Assembly (NCBI GenBank): GCA_937868095.1
Contig: CALMLO010000042.1
Span: 92,276 to 156,275 of the forward strand
Direction: 5' to 3'
From: an uncultured Phycisphaerales bacterium
Lineage (GTDB): Bacteria; Planctomycetota; Phycisphaerae; Sedimentisphaerales; Anaerohalosphaeraceae
DNA length: 64,000 nucleotides
Positions 1 through 8,463 of this stretch are shown one piece after another. The notes beneath the pieces are model-generated. The model did no database searches, was not told where the DNA came from, and worked only from the letters and a program-made list of their open reading frames with translations. A program made the translations under genes and the position numbers. Position 1 is the stretch's first letter. Every line of letters starts with the position of its first letter.

Positions 1-1
1 C

Positions 2-139
2 CTGTTTGCCCCCTGGTGGCAGCAGACTTGCGACTCGTGGGACGCCTGCGGCGGCGCTGATTTTAACCTGAGCGGCCGCGTGGACCTCGATGATTTATCA
101 ATCTTTGTTCAACACTGGATAAGTCAGCAAAACCTTTAA
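2..139 (+). CDS. C-terminal end of a dockerin-like secreted protein (5' truncated by window)
   Basis: The reading frame is open from the first complete codon to a TAA at 137-139 and gives about 45 residues. They contain a Cys-rich linker (QQTCDSWDACGGADFN) followed by NLSGRVDLDDLSIFVQHWI. This is the Asp/Asn-rich loop plus Leu/Trp-ending helix of the dockerin-like repeat common at the C-termini of exported Phycisphaerae proteins. The same pattern recurs in the giant protease at 41594-53521. In classical dockerins this motif binds calcium and docks to cohesin; whether that holds here is unknown. The catalytic or structural part of the protein lies outside the window. The downstream gene is a secreted glycosidase, so a role in polysaccharide use is plausible but not shown. 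Confidence 0.8.
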   Translation: MFAPWWQQTCDSWDACGGADFNLSGRVDLDDLSIFVQHWISQQNL

Positions 140-141
140 AA

Positions 142-166
142 AGCCGGGGGAAGACGGCTGCCTTTT
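142..166 (+). terminator. Weak candidate terminator after the dockerin-type gene
   Basis: A short stem (AGCCG at 142-146 with CGGCT at 155-159) is followed by a four-T run at 163-166, just after the stop at 139. The stem is only five base pairs, so this is tentative. Confidence 0.3.
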
Positions 167-206
167 CATTCAAGCCAGTCCCTGAAAAGCAGAAAGGATG
201 GAACCA

Positions 207-3005
207 ATGAAACAAAAATGCTTTTTTCTGATTCATTTCCTTTTTCTGTTTTCAACCGCCTTCCCCCAACTGCTCTGGGAGGAGCCATTCCCCTCAACCG
301 CCCTTCTGGAGCCGTCAGACCAGGCCCAGGTTCTCGACGGCAGTCTGGATTTTCACTTTCACCGGGAAAGCGGCGGCCGACTTCGTCTTCGGGACTGCAA
401 TCACGGACTGATTTATCCGGCAGATTTTCTCCGCCAAAAAGAGACCGCTCCTATCGATACCCTCTACATAAGTTTCCTGCTCCGCAGTCTCAACGACAGC
501 AGTAAAGACAAATACGCAGGGCTTTTTCTGTATCAGGATGACAAGGAAATCTTCGGGGTCGGCAATGACTACGCTTCGGACAAGTTCAGTTTCTGGAGTT
601 CGGATGGACGCGGCATCCCCATCGGGCAGGTTCCCACCCAGGTTGATAAAAACATTCACAAAATCGTAATCCGAATCAGGCAAAACCCGGACGGACCGGA
701 ACACATCCGAATCTGGCTCGACCCCATCTGCCCCCGCCCGCAGCATCGCCAGCCCGCTCACATCATCACCGATTATGAACAGGGGTTATCTTTTAACCAA
801 CTCCGCCTCCGCACAGGAGATCGGGATAATACCTGGGAGTTTGATGAACTCCGAATTGGAACCGATTGGGAATCCGTTACCCAGCCCGACACCGCGCCGG
901 GAGAGTATCTGGGCACAATCCTGAAAACAGCCGCCGAGCCGGGCAAAGCAGAAATGGTCGGCGAGCGAACAGCACGATTTTGGCCGGCTGGAGCCGATGA
1001 ATCAAAGGCGCTGCCGTCCTTCGCGATCGAAAAGCCCCGCACACCAACCGGCCCAGTCCCGGATTCTTGGAAACTGAAACCCAGGTTTTCAAAAGAAAAA
1101 GAACGCAAGCACGTCATCCTCGAAGTGCCGGCGGAAACAGACCTTTACGGCACCGGCGAGGTCACCGGCGGCCTGCTTCGAAATGGTTATACAATCATCC
1201 TCTACAACAAAGACAATTACGGGTACGGCAAACCGGACCAGCTCTATCAGTCTCATCCCTGGGTATTAGGCCTTCGGGAGGACGGCTCGGCCTTTGGTGT
1301 GATTTTCGACACACCCTGGCAGGCCCAGCTCGACCTGAAGACAGCCATTGTTTTTTCAACGCCTCTCCAGGCCCCGGACTTCCCCGTCTACGTTTTTGAA
1401 GGGGCTGGTCCGCAGGAAGTGATGATTCAACTGGGGGAACTAACCGGCCGAATGCCGATGCCGCCCCGCTGGGCATTGGGCTATCACCAATGCCGCTATT
1501 CCTATTATCCGGATGCCCGCGTCCGGGAAATTGCCGACACATTCCGGGCCAAGCAGATTCCCTGTGATGTAATCTGGCTGGATATCGATTACATGAATGG
1601 ATTCCGGATTTTCACCTTTGATCCTGCCCGTTTCCCCGACCCGAAAGGACTGAATACCTATCTTCATTCGCTCGGATTTAAAAGCATTTGGATGATTGAC
1701 CCGGGCGTCAAATACGAGCCGGGCTATTTTGTGTACGACAGCGGAACCAAAGAAGATGTATGGGTACTTGACCCCGCCGGCAAACCCTTTATCGGGCCGG
1801 TCTGGCCCGGCGATTGCGTCTTTCCCGACTTTACAATGCCCAGAACACGCCGCTGGTGGGCCCAACTCTATCAGGACTTTTTAGCAAAGGGAATCGACGG
1901 GATATGGAATGATATGAATGAGCCGGCGGTCTTCAATGCTCTCGGAACCATGCCGCCCGATTGTTTCCACCGCGGCGGCGATAACCTGCCGGCCGGACCC
2001 CATATCCAGTATCACAATGTCTATGGGCTCCTCATGGTCAAGTCCTCTCGAGAAGGAATCTTGCAGGCCCGGCCGAACAGGCGTCCCTTTATCCTTTCGC
2101 GGGCAAATTTCCTCGGCGGGCATCGCTATGCCGCCACCTGGACCGGCGACAACAAAGCCGTCTGGGAACACTTGAAATGGTCTATTCCGATGTCCCTGAA
2201 CCTCGGACTTTCAGGCCAGCCCTTTAACGGGCCGGATATCGGCGGATTTGACGGCAATGCAGCACCTGACTTGTGGGCTCACTGGATTTCAGTCGGCGCC
2301 TTTTATCCCTTCAGCCGGGCCCATACAACCAAAGAGTCCGACGCTCAGGAGCCGTGGGCCTTCGGTCCTGAAACCGAAAAGGCCGCACGTATCGCCCTTC
2401 AAAGACGCTATCGGCTTCTTCCTTATCTTTATACGCTGTTTCGCCAGAGCCATCTGACCGGCCTGCCGGTGATGAGACCTGTACTCTTTGCCGAGCCGAA
2501 AGATTTGTCGCTTCGGATGGAAGAGCAGGCCTTTTTACTCGGAGAAGACCTGCTGATAATCCCCCGCTGGGCTGTCAACCCTTCCTTGCCCTCAGGCATC
2601 TGGCGAAAGATTGCTTTCACACCAGAAGAAGCCGGCGACCCTTACCAATGCGAACTGAAACTTCGCGGCGGGGCAATTCTGCCGCTGGGAAAAATCACAC
2701 AAAATACGGAAGAAAACTCGCTGGATGAATTAACCCTTTTGGTTTGCCTGGATAAAAACGGAACGGCTCGCGGAACACTGTATGAAGATGGCGGCGACGG
2801 TTATGAATACGAAAGCGGAGATTATCTGCTCACCGAATACACCGCTCGGCAGGACGGCAGAACCGTCTCTATTCAAATCAGCCGGCAGGAAGGCCGAAGA
2901 CCTCGTCCTCCGCGCTCGATCCGTGTGGAATTGATTACGGAAACAGGCATCCGAACAGCCGCCGGAGAGGAAACAAAAGGCATCGTCATTCCATTGGATG
3001 AATAA
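207..3005 (+). CDS. Secreted GH31 alpha-glucosidase-family glycoside hydrolase
   Basis: This is a GH31 glycosidase of about 932 residues, which would cleave alpha-linked glucose or xylose units from oligosaccharides. The N-terminus MKQKCFFLIHFLFLFSTAF is a signal peptide. Roughly residues 20-220 look like a concanavalin/LamG-like beta-sandwich preceding the GH31 fold. The GH31 part has the N-terminal DLYGTGEVTG motif, the RWALGYHQCRYSYYP and DVIWLDIDYM strands, the nucleophile Asp569 in WNDMNEP and the acid/base Asp648 in WTGDN. The start at 207 is preferred over an in-frame ATG at 198 because AAAGG at 193-197 then lies about 9 bases upstream. The DNA before it encodes a dockerin-type tail, which fits a polysaccharide-use neighbourhood. 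Substrate (alpha-glucoside versus alpha-xyloside) cannot be decided. It converges on the pseudopilin gene with an 18-base gap. Confidence 0.93.
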   Translation: MKQKCFFLIHFLFLFSTAFPQLLWEEPFPSTALLEPSDQAQVLDGSLDFHFHRESGGRLRLRDCNHGLIYPADFLRQKETAPIDTLYISFLLRSLNDSSKDKYAGLFLYQDDKEIFGVGNDYASDKFSFWSSDGRGIPIGQVPTQVDKNIHKIVIRIRQNPDGPEHIRIWLDPICPRPQHRQPAHIITDYEQGLSFNQLRLRTGDRDNTWEFDELRIGTDWESVTQPDTAPGEYLGTILKTAAEPGKAEMVGERTARFWPAGADESKALPSFAIEKPRTPTGPVPDSWKLKPRFSKEKERKHVILEVPAETDLYGTGEVTGGLLRNGYTIILYNKDNYGYGKPDQLYQSHPWVLGLREDGSAFGVIFDTPWQAQLDLKTAIVFSTPLQAPDFPVYVFEGAGPQEVMIQLGELTGRMPMPPRWALGYHQCRYSYYPDARVREIADTFRAKQIPCDVIWLDIDYMNGFRIFTFDPARFPDPKGLNTYLHSLGFKSIWMIDPGVKYEPGYFVYDSGTKEDVWVLDPAGKPFIGPVWPGDCVFPDFTMPRTRRWWAQLYQDFLAKGIDGIWNDMNEPAVFNALGTMPPDCFHRGGDNLPAGPHIQYHNVYGLLMVKSSREGILQARPNRRPFILSRANFLGGHRYAATWTGDNKAVWEHLKWSIPMSLNLGLSGQPFNGPDIGGFDGNAAPDLWAHWISVGAFYPFSRAHTTKESDAQEPWAFGPETEKAARIALQRRYRLLPYLYTLFRQSHLTGLPVMRPVLFAEPKDLSLRMEEQAFLLGEDLLIIPRWAVNPSLPSGIWRKIAFTPEEAGDPYQCELKLRGGAILPLGKITQNTEENSLDELTLLVCLDKNGTARGTLYEDGGDGYEYESGDYLLTEYTARQDGRTVSIQISRQEGRRPRPPRSIRVELITETGIRTAAGEETKGIVIPLDE

Positions 3006-3023
3006 AACCGCCCAGCATACGGC

Positions 3024-3539
3024 CTAATAATCCGTATAAGGAAAACCTTGCTTGTCTGACCCAGGCCAGTCCAGCCGAATCTCGGCTGTAGACCGCTTAT
3101 AGAGCCAGCCGGTGGAGCCGTTTGCCCGCGACGAGAAAGAACCAGAATCAGAAACATAATCAATGGTACTCAATTGATTGAAAGGATTTTTGGGAATCGT
3201 TTTCAGATAGGGCCCATATAAGTAAGCCCCATCCGGTATCGGAGAACTTCGGGCCATTCCACTCACTGTAGAGGTACCCGCAAATTGGTTAACCAGATCA
3301 TTGACCGGGGCGTCCTCCTTGTTTCCCGTAAAACCAATTATATAACCCGGTGCAAGGCCTTGGTGCTGCATTTTATACAGTTCAATCTGGGTTCGCCAGA
3401 TACGAAGCGTATCTTTGGCGGTACTTTCCTTCGCCGCAAGGGTCTGACCCTGCATTTGCGGAATCACAATTGCAGCGAGTATCCCCAATATCGCTACCAC
3501 AATCAGCACTTCAATTAGCGTAAAACCCTTCGGTTTCAT
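3024..3539 (-). CDS. Type II secretion / type IV pilin-like pseudopilin (GspG-like)
   Basis: The 171-residue product starts MKPKGFTLIEVLIVVAILGILAAI, the prepilin leader with the Gly-Phe cleavage site, Glu at +5 and a hydrophobic N-terminal helix. It is therefore processed by a prepilin peptidase and inserted in the inner membrane. The rest (IWRTQIELYKMQHQG, then an aromatic and Gly-rich C-terminal region ending in PYTDY) resembles the GspG major pseudopilin, although a longer beta region is present. The start at 3539 is supported by AAGGAG immediately upstream; an in-frame extension to 3584 would put 15 residues ahead of the leader. Planctomycetes carry many such single pseudopilin genes, and there are no other secretion genes beside it, so the machine it belongs to is unknown. 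Confidence 0.85.
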   Translation of the reverse strand: MKPKGFTLIEVLIVVAILGILAAIVIPQMQGQTLAAKESTAKDTLRIWRTQIELYKMQHQGLAPGYIIGFTGNKEDAPVNDLVNQFAGTSTVSGMARSSPIPDGAYLYGPYLKTIPKNPFNQLSTIDYVSDSGSFSSRANGSTGWLYKRSTAEIRLDWPGSDKQGFPYTDY

Positions 3540-3699
3540 CTTTCTCCTTAAAAACAGGCGTCTTTCCTCGAGAAATATCGACAAAATGAAAGCCCCTCTT
3601 AAGAAGATCCAGAAATTATGCCCTATAAAACCGGCAGCGCAACCCTTGCAAATAGGGTGTATTGGGAAAATGCAGAAAAAAGAACCGAAGGATTCGAAC

Positions 3700-4665
3700 T
3701 CAGTCCGGCTGTTCCTGAAGAAGAGTAATAATCTCTTCTTTTACCGGTAAAGCATCTTGCAGCCCGAAACGGCTTCGGGTAAGGGCCTCCGCCGCAACCG
3801 CAAAACGAGCCGCAGACAAGGGACTGTCTCCTGTGGCATAACAGGCAGCCAAGGCCCCGCAAAAAGCATCCTCGCAGCCGGTATAATCCACCAGTTCCGT
3901 CTGAATACCCCCCAGCCAATGCGTACTCTGCCGATCCACGAGCAAAGCCCCATGCGTACCCAAACTGACAAGCACACACTTGGCCCCTTTAGCCACCAGT
4001 TCGGTTGCAATAAACTTGATATCCTGATCACCGCCGGCGCCCAGTTCCGCTCGGCTCACCAGCCCGGAAAAAGACAAGACAAGAATATCCGCATTATAGA
4101 ACTCTACCGGCCAATCGATTGCATGCACCAGGCCCCTGTCGGGAATCGGCAGACTGACTTCAACGATAATAGGTGTTTTATGAACCTGAGCACACCGGAC
4201 CGCCGCCACAATTGCTTCCTGCGAAAAGCCGTCATGAATCACACAGACATTAGCCGAGCTGATGGCCTGCTCCGCCGCCGCATATTCAATCTCATCTTTT
4301 CCAAATACCTTATTAGCACCCGCAGAACGGCACGAACGGTTCGCCCCGCGACCATCCACAATCGTCAGAATAATACCCGTACTGATAGCAGGCGAGGCAT
4401 AGAGCAAATCCGTGGAAATACCATACCGGCTGAGATTCTGTTTGATCATCTCCCCAAAGCAGTCTTCCCCAACACGACCAAGCACAAAAACATCGCATCC
4501 GCACAACGCCGCCTGAAGCGCCTGATTCACACCTTGGCCCGTCGGGATACAGGTAAACCCCATTCCTTCCTTGACTTGCCCGGGCTCAGGACACGAATCA
4601 CATTTGACGGCCATTTCAACATAGGCCGGCCCGATAATCACTACCTTGGGAATCCGTTCTGCCAT
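3700..4665 (-). CDS. PfkB/ribokinase-family carbohydrate kinase with atypical active-site motif
   Basis: The product is 321 residues, the usual size for a PfkB sugar or nucleoside kinase. The N-terminal Gly-rich region (PTGQGVNQALQAALCG, then VGEDCFG) matches the ribokinase substrate-binding signature, and the C-terminal signature is present as DYTGCEDAFCGALAA at about residues 260-275. Ribokinases normally read DTTGAGDAF there: the catalytic-base Asp is kept, but the Gly-Ala-Gly anion hole has become Gly-Cys-Glu. The enzyme may have unusual phosphate handling or reduced activity. Substrate is unknown. It follows the beta-CASP nuclease gene on the same strand after 144 bases and may be co-transcribed. 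A GGGAAGGGA stretch precedes the ATG. Confidence 0.85.
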   Translation of the reverse strand: MAERIPKVVIIGPAYVEMAVKCDSCPEPGQVKEGMGFTCIPTGQGVNQALQAALCGCDVFVLGRVGEDCFGEMIKQNLSRYGISTDLLYASPAISTGIILTIVDGRGANRSCRSAGANKVFGKDEIEYAAAEQAISSANVCVIHDGFSQEAIVAAVRCAQVHKTPIIVEVSLPIPDRGLVHAIDWPVEFYNADILVLSFSGLVSRAELGAGGDQDIKFIATELVAKGAKCVLVSLGTHGALLVDRQSTHWLGGIQTELVDYTGCEDAFCGALAACYATGDSPLSAARFAVAAEALTRSRFGLQDALPVKEEIITLLQEQPD

Positions 4666-4809
4666 CGTTTTGTCTTTCCCTTCCCAAAAAGATTCAGTGC
4701 CTCAAGTATATCGATTCGCATAGAAAAAGAAAGAATTTTTCTCTCCAAAGCAGCAGGAAAGAGAAAGAAGTGGAGTCGCCTTCTCCAGTTTAGCCCCTTT
4801 TCAAAAGTA

Positions 4810-6267
4810 TCATTTGAGAACCGCTTCATCCAAATACTCAGGAACACAAACGTCCCAGCCGGTCCGCTCGCTCAAATAGGCCTTGAACCCATCCAAACTT
4901 TCTTTTTCACCGTGGATTAAAAACACCTTGCGAGGCGTGTTTTTCAGATGTTGAAGCCACTGGAAGATTTCTCGCCGATCCGCATGCGAGGAAAAGCCAT
5001 GCACCTTGGCGACAGCCGCTTTCACCGAAAACATCTGGCCCAGAATCCGCACTTCAGGTTCCCCATCAAGAATCTTTCTGCCGAGGGTCCCCTGGGCCTG
5101 ATAGCCGACAAACAGGATGGTGCTTTCCGGACGAGTAATATTATTGACCAAATGGTGCTTGATGCGGCCGCCCATACACATCCCCGAGCCGGCAATAATC
5201 ATCACCGTCCCTTTGATGTGATTGATTGCCTTCGATTCACGCGGAGATTCAACAAGTTTTAACCCTTTAAAACTGAACGGCGATTCATTACGGAGAACAA
5301 GCTGCACCATTTCAGCATCATATAAATCGGAATACTTTTCAAATACCCGCGTTGCCCGAACGGCCATCGGACTGTCCAGAAAAGTCATCAAATGAGGGAT
5401 ACGGTCTTCCAGAAGAAGCTGATTCATATAGTAGAGCACTTCCTGGCTTCGACCGATGGAAAAACTGGGGACGACAATATTGCCGCCCGCCCTCCATGTC
5501 CGATCCACCGCTTCGGCAAGCTGCTGCCTGATATCTTCAGTTGTCTGGTGTTCCCGTTCGCCGTAAGTAGATTCAACCAGCAGATAATCAGCCCTGTCAA
5601 AGGTTTCAGGGTCTCGAAGAATGGGCTTTCCGGTACGGCCCAAATCGCCGGTATAGATGATAATCCGTTCCTGTCCCTCCTGACGCACAGCGATACGGAT
5701 AATGGATGCACCCAGGATATGCCCCGCCTCGTGGAAACTCGCCTCAATCCCGCGGCCCAAACGAACCGGACGATGATAGCCAACCGGTCGAAACTGCCCA
5801 AAGCAGTGCTGGGCTTCTTCCATCGTATAAAGCGGCTCAACAGGGCGAGGAGGGGTATAGCCGGCTCGCTTGTGCCGCTTGCGTTTGAACTCGGCATCTT
5901 CTTCCTGCAGTTTGCCGGCATCCAGCAAAATAATTTGAGCCAACTCTGCCGTGGCAGGCGTGCAGTACACATTGCCTCGAAAGCCCTCTTTGACTAGTTT
6001 GGGAAGAAGACCGCAATGGTCCAGATGAGCATGGCTCAAAAGCACAGCCGACAAAGAAGAGGGGGCAAATCCAAAATTCTCCCAGTTCCGACCCTGAAAT
6101 TGGCGTTCTTGATAGAGGCCGCAGTCAATTAGGATTTTAGCCCCGTCAACTTCGAGCAAATGCCGCGAGCCGGTAACATTGCCCGCCGCACCGAGAAACC
6201 GAAGTTTAGCAAACGGTTTTCGGACTTCTGGTGTCCTTTTTCCGGCCCAAAAAGAGCGAAACCCCAT
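4810..6267 (-). CDS. Metallo-beta-lactamase / beta-CASP ribonuclease
   Basis: This 485-residue protein has the MBL zinc motif HAHLDH at about residues 79-84, preceded by LGAAGNVTGSRHLLEV and LIDCGLYQ, which are typical of the bacterial CPSF-like RNA-processing branch (YSH1/Rv2752c-like). Later come EAGHILGAS, YTGDLGR, the ESTYG strand, then the beta-CASP signatures FSIGRSQEVLYYM and IIAGSGMCMGGRIKHHL, and a C-terminal HGFSSHADR / HGEKESL. It should be a Zn-dependent nuclease acting on RNA in the cytoplasm. It lies 4 bases downstream of mltA on the same strand, so the two are probably co-transcribed. AAGGT precedes the ATG. DNA as substrate cannot be excluded from sequence, but the family assignment is firm. 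Confidence 0.9.
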   Translation of the reverse strand: MGFRSFWAGKRTPEVRKPFAKLRFLGAAGNVTGSRHLLEVDGAKILIDCGLYQERQFQGRNWENFGFAPSSLSAVLLSHAHLDHCGLLPKLVKEGFRGNVYCTPATAELAQIILLDAGKLQEEDAEFKRKRHKRAGYTPPRPVEPLYTMEEAQHCFGQFRPVGYHRPVRLGRGIEASFHEAGHILGASIIRIAVRQEGQERIIIYTGDLGRTGKPILRDPETFDRADYLLVESTYGEREHQTTEDIRQQLAEAVDRTWRAGGNIVVPSFSIGRSQEVLYYMNQLLLEDRIPHLMTFLDSPMAVRATRVFEKYSDLYDAEMVQLVLRNESPFSFKGLKLVESPRESKAINHIKGTVMIIAGSGMCMGGRIKHHLVNNITRPESTILFVGYQAQGTLGRKILDGEPEVRILGQMFSVKAAVAKVHGFSSHADRREIFQWLQHLKNTPRKVFLIHGEKESLDGFKAYLSERTGWDVCVPEYLDEAVLK

Positions 6268-6271
6268 TTTT

Positions 6272-7516
6272 TTACCTTTTTGGAGTAGTTAGAGGGATTG
6301 CCGGCGAAGGCGTTCCTGAAGGGGACGGCTGTTTAAGAAACAGATAGTACAGCTGCCCCTCTTCATAGACCTGCCCCGCCATCTCGCCTGCCTGTTCGCC
6401 AATACCCATATAGACATCACATCGCCCCGCCGCTCGAATTGCTCCGCCGGTATCCTGATCCAAGGCAAAACCGGTATAGGGCGCTTTGACAATCCGACTC
6501 CCGGTCGGACGCGGCAAAACCGTCTTGAGAAAAGCCAGACACGCACGCGGGTAAATCGACTTATCGGTGGCAATTGTGCGAAGCGGCGTAACCGGCTCAT
6601 TCAGACTCCCCCGAGGATTGCCTTCATCCAGCCGGAAGAAAACATAACGAGGATTGCGATAGACATACTTTTCGATCTGGTTCGGATGGGCCTTGAAATA
6701 ATCAATCATCGCCTTCAAACTCATTCCCGAAGCAGGCACAAGCCCGTCTCGAATCATTTCCTGAGCCACGCTGTTGTATTCATGTCCGTTATTCGCAGCA
6801 TACCCCAGCGTTACTTGTTTGCCGTCGGGCAGACGCACAATCGCCGACCCCTGTACATGGGCAATATAAACCTCGAAAGGATCCGCCAGCCACGCAATTT
6901 CTTGACCGCGGAGCATGCCCGTTTGCTCAATTTCACGTCTGGAGGGATACTGCACAATAGAACCATTCGGCAATTTCTGTCCGAGGACTTCCCCGTTGGG
7001 ACCTTTCACCAAATCATCCGGCTGTTTATATAAAGGATACCGGAAACGGGAATCCGGCTTCAAAGAACCCTCAAAAATGGGAGTGTAATAGCCGGTAAAA
7101 AGCACTGTTCCACGGTCATCGCAGCCCACAGACTGATAAAAATCAAAACGGTCAAGGATGGCTTTCTGAAGATTCCGACCGGTCATTCCCCCATCCAGGA
7201 GTTCGGCCATCGCACGCACAGACGAAATCGCCATCTCATGAGTAATCTCGCCCATCGGATAGTACCGTTTGCTGGAAGGTTTGGATAGATAACTCAAACT
7301 GTGGTCGATGGCCTTTCGCAAATCCGTCGTATCATAACAGGCAAGGGTAATATCCGGTATCATCGCCGGGTCGGTAATCTTCCGAAGAGCATACTGCCCG
7401 GGAGGCAGCGGCCGGTCATACTGCGGCGCTTCCAGCTCGCGAGCCGTTTTACAACCAACTGTCAGCAAGGCCGCTGACAGCCCAATCCCCCACACCGCCA
7501 ATCGAAATCGCTCCAT
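6272..7516 (-). CDS. mltA: MltA-type membrane-bound lytic murein transglycosylase
   Basis: The 414-residue lipoprotein has a signal ending in LLTVGC with lipidated Cys22. The MltA domain includes VLFTGYYTPIFEGS, SGMSLKAMIDYF and YVFFRLDEGNPRGSLNEPVTPLRTIATD. The C-terminal 3D domain reads ALDQDTGGAIRAAGRCDVYMG and carries the three conserved Asp residues. The enzyme cleaves the MurNAc-GlcNAc bond of peptidoglycan with 1,6-anhydro formation, anchored in the outer membrane. Its presence fits a planctomycete with a peptidoglycan wall. The ATG at 7516 is chosen because GGAG lies 5 bases upstream; a TTG at 7531 would only add five residues. Confidence 0.92.
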   Translation of the reverse strand: MERFRLAVWGIGLSAALLTVGCKTARELEAPQYDRPLPPGQYALRKITDPAMIPDITLACYDTTDLRKAIDHSLSYLSKPSSKRYYPMGEITHEMAISSVRAMAELLDGGMTGRNLQKAILDRFDFYQSVGCDDRGTVLFTGYYTPIFEGSLKPDSRFRYPLYKQPDDLVKGPNGEVLGQKLPNGSIVQYPSRREIEQTGMLRGQEIAWLADPFEVYIAHVQGSAIVRLPDGKQVTLGYAANNGHEYNSVAQEMIRDGLVPASGMSLKAMIDYFKAHPNQIEKYVYRNPRYVFFRLDEGNPRGSLNEPVTPLRTIATDKSIYPRACLAFLKTVLPRPTGSRIVKAPYTGFALDQDTGGAIRAAGRCDVYMGIGEQAGEMAGQVYEEGQLYYLFLKQPSPSGTPSPAIPLTTPKR

Positions 7517-7646
7517 AACAACTCCGTCCAAGTCCTTTTAAGAATCATTATTCCAAAGAGTTAGGCGCATTATCCACGCAAACAAAGGCCTGTCAATATC
7601 TTTCTATAAATCGCCCCAATTCAGGAAAAACCTTGAGAGAAAATAA

Positions 7647-7674
7647 TTGACAAAAAAGCGGCTTTTCGGACAAT
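7647..7674 (+). promoter_or_regulatory. Candidate sigma-70 promoter for the CsgG-like lipoprotein gene
   Basis: TTGACA at 7647-7652 is separated by 16 bases from GACAAT at 7669-7674 (four of six -10 matches), about 40 bases upstream of the ATG at 7716. Confidence 0.45.
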
Positions 7675-7715
7675 GCAGAAAAAGACAACCCTTCTTTTAG
7701 AAAGGAATCCGAACA

Positions 7716-8378
7716 ATGAAACCTATCATCTGGGCAGGATTAGCCGTCTCGGCCGTATTCCTCGCCGGCTGTACCAGCGGAGAAGGATATTATCGTCAGG
7801 ATTATGATTATTCCTCCGTACAAAAGATTGCCGTAGTGGACGTCATCGGACCGGTCGGCGGAGAAGCCGCACGAAACCAAATCGCTGACTTTTTTGCAAT
7901 GGAACTGCTGAAAAAAGGGTACTCCCCTATTGAACGGGCCCAAGTCCACATTCTTTTGAAGGAGCAGGAGTTTCAGGCATCAGCCATCGCCAGCGACGAG
8001 GATGCAGCCAAAGCAGGCCGGATTCTCAATGTCCCTGTCGTCTTAATCGTTAATGTTCCCAAATTTGGTGCGGATATTCAAGTGACAGCCAAGATGGTCA
8101 ACGTGGAAGACGGCAGTATCTTATGGATGTCCACTGGCAAGGGGAAAGGCGGAAAAGCACTCGGGACCATTTTGGGAGCCGCTGCCGGAGCAGCCATAGG
8201 ATGGGCTTCCACCGGCGAAGATGACCAAGTTCTCGGAGCCGTCGTCGGCGGGGTTGCAGGCGGGGCCGCCGGAAATCTCCTCACCCCTGATGAAGCAGAA
8301 AAAATGCTCGCAATAGTCAAAAAAGTCTGTAAAACTCTCCCAAGCCGACAAGTCCGATTCCAGAAAATAAAGGATTAA
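7716..8378 (+). CDS. CsgG/GNA1162-like lipoprotein with glycine-zipper segment
   Basis: The 220-residue protein begins with a lipoprotein signal (VFLAGC, Cys19). Residues about 35-140 (IAVVDVIGPVGGEAARNQIADFFAMELLKKGY, IERAQVHILLKEQEF, VPVVLIVNVP, ITVTAKMVNVEDGSILW-like) follow the CsgG/GNA1162/FlgT periplasmic alpha/beta fold found in outer-membrane assembly proteins. A Gly/Ala-rich hydrophobic segment follows (GTILGAAAGAAIGW, VVGGVAGGAAGNLL), resembling a glycine zipper that could insert into a membrane. AAAGGA precedes the ATG, and a promoter-like pair lies at 7647-7674. No curli or flagellar genes adjoin it, so its partner is unknown. It is followed by hom on the same strand after 85 bases. 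Confidence 0.75.
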   Translation: MKPIIWAGLAVSAVFLAGCTSGEGYYRQDYDYSSVQKIAVVDVIGPVGGEAARNQIADFFAMELLKKGYSPIERAQVHILLKEQEFQASAIASDEDAAKAGRILNVPVVLIVNVPKFGADIQVTAKMVNVEDGSILWMSTGKGKGGKALGTILGAAAGAAIGWASTGEDDQVLGAVVGGVAGGAAGNLLTPDEAEKMLAIVKKVCKTLPSRQVRFQKIKD

Positions 8379-8463
8379 CCGTTCCGCTGTGCTGAAAAAC
8401 AAAACCTTTTCCGCATCAGACGGATTGAAAACCAAAGAATGCACCTCCGTGAGACAGGAATCG

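Noticed and set aside
8389..8463. GTG start extending hom by 25 residues
   Set aside because: The added residues have no family match; the ATG at 8464 has its own AGGA site and starts the Rossmann fold.
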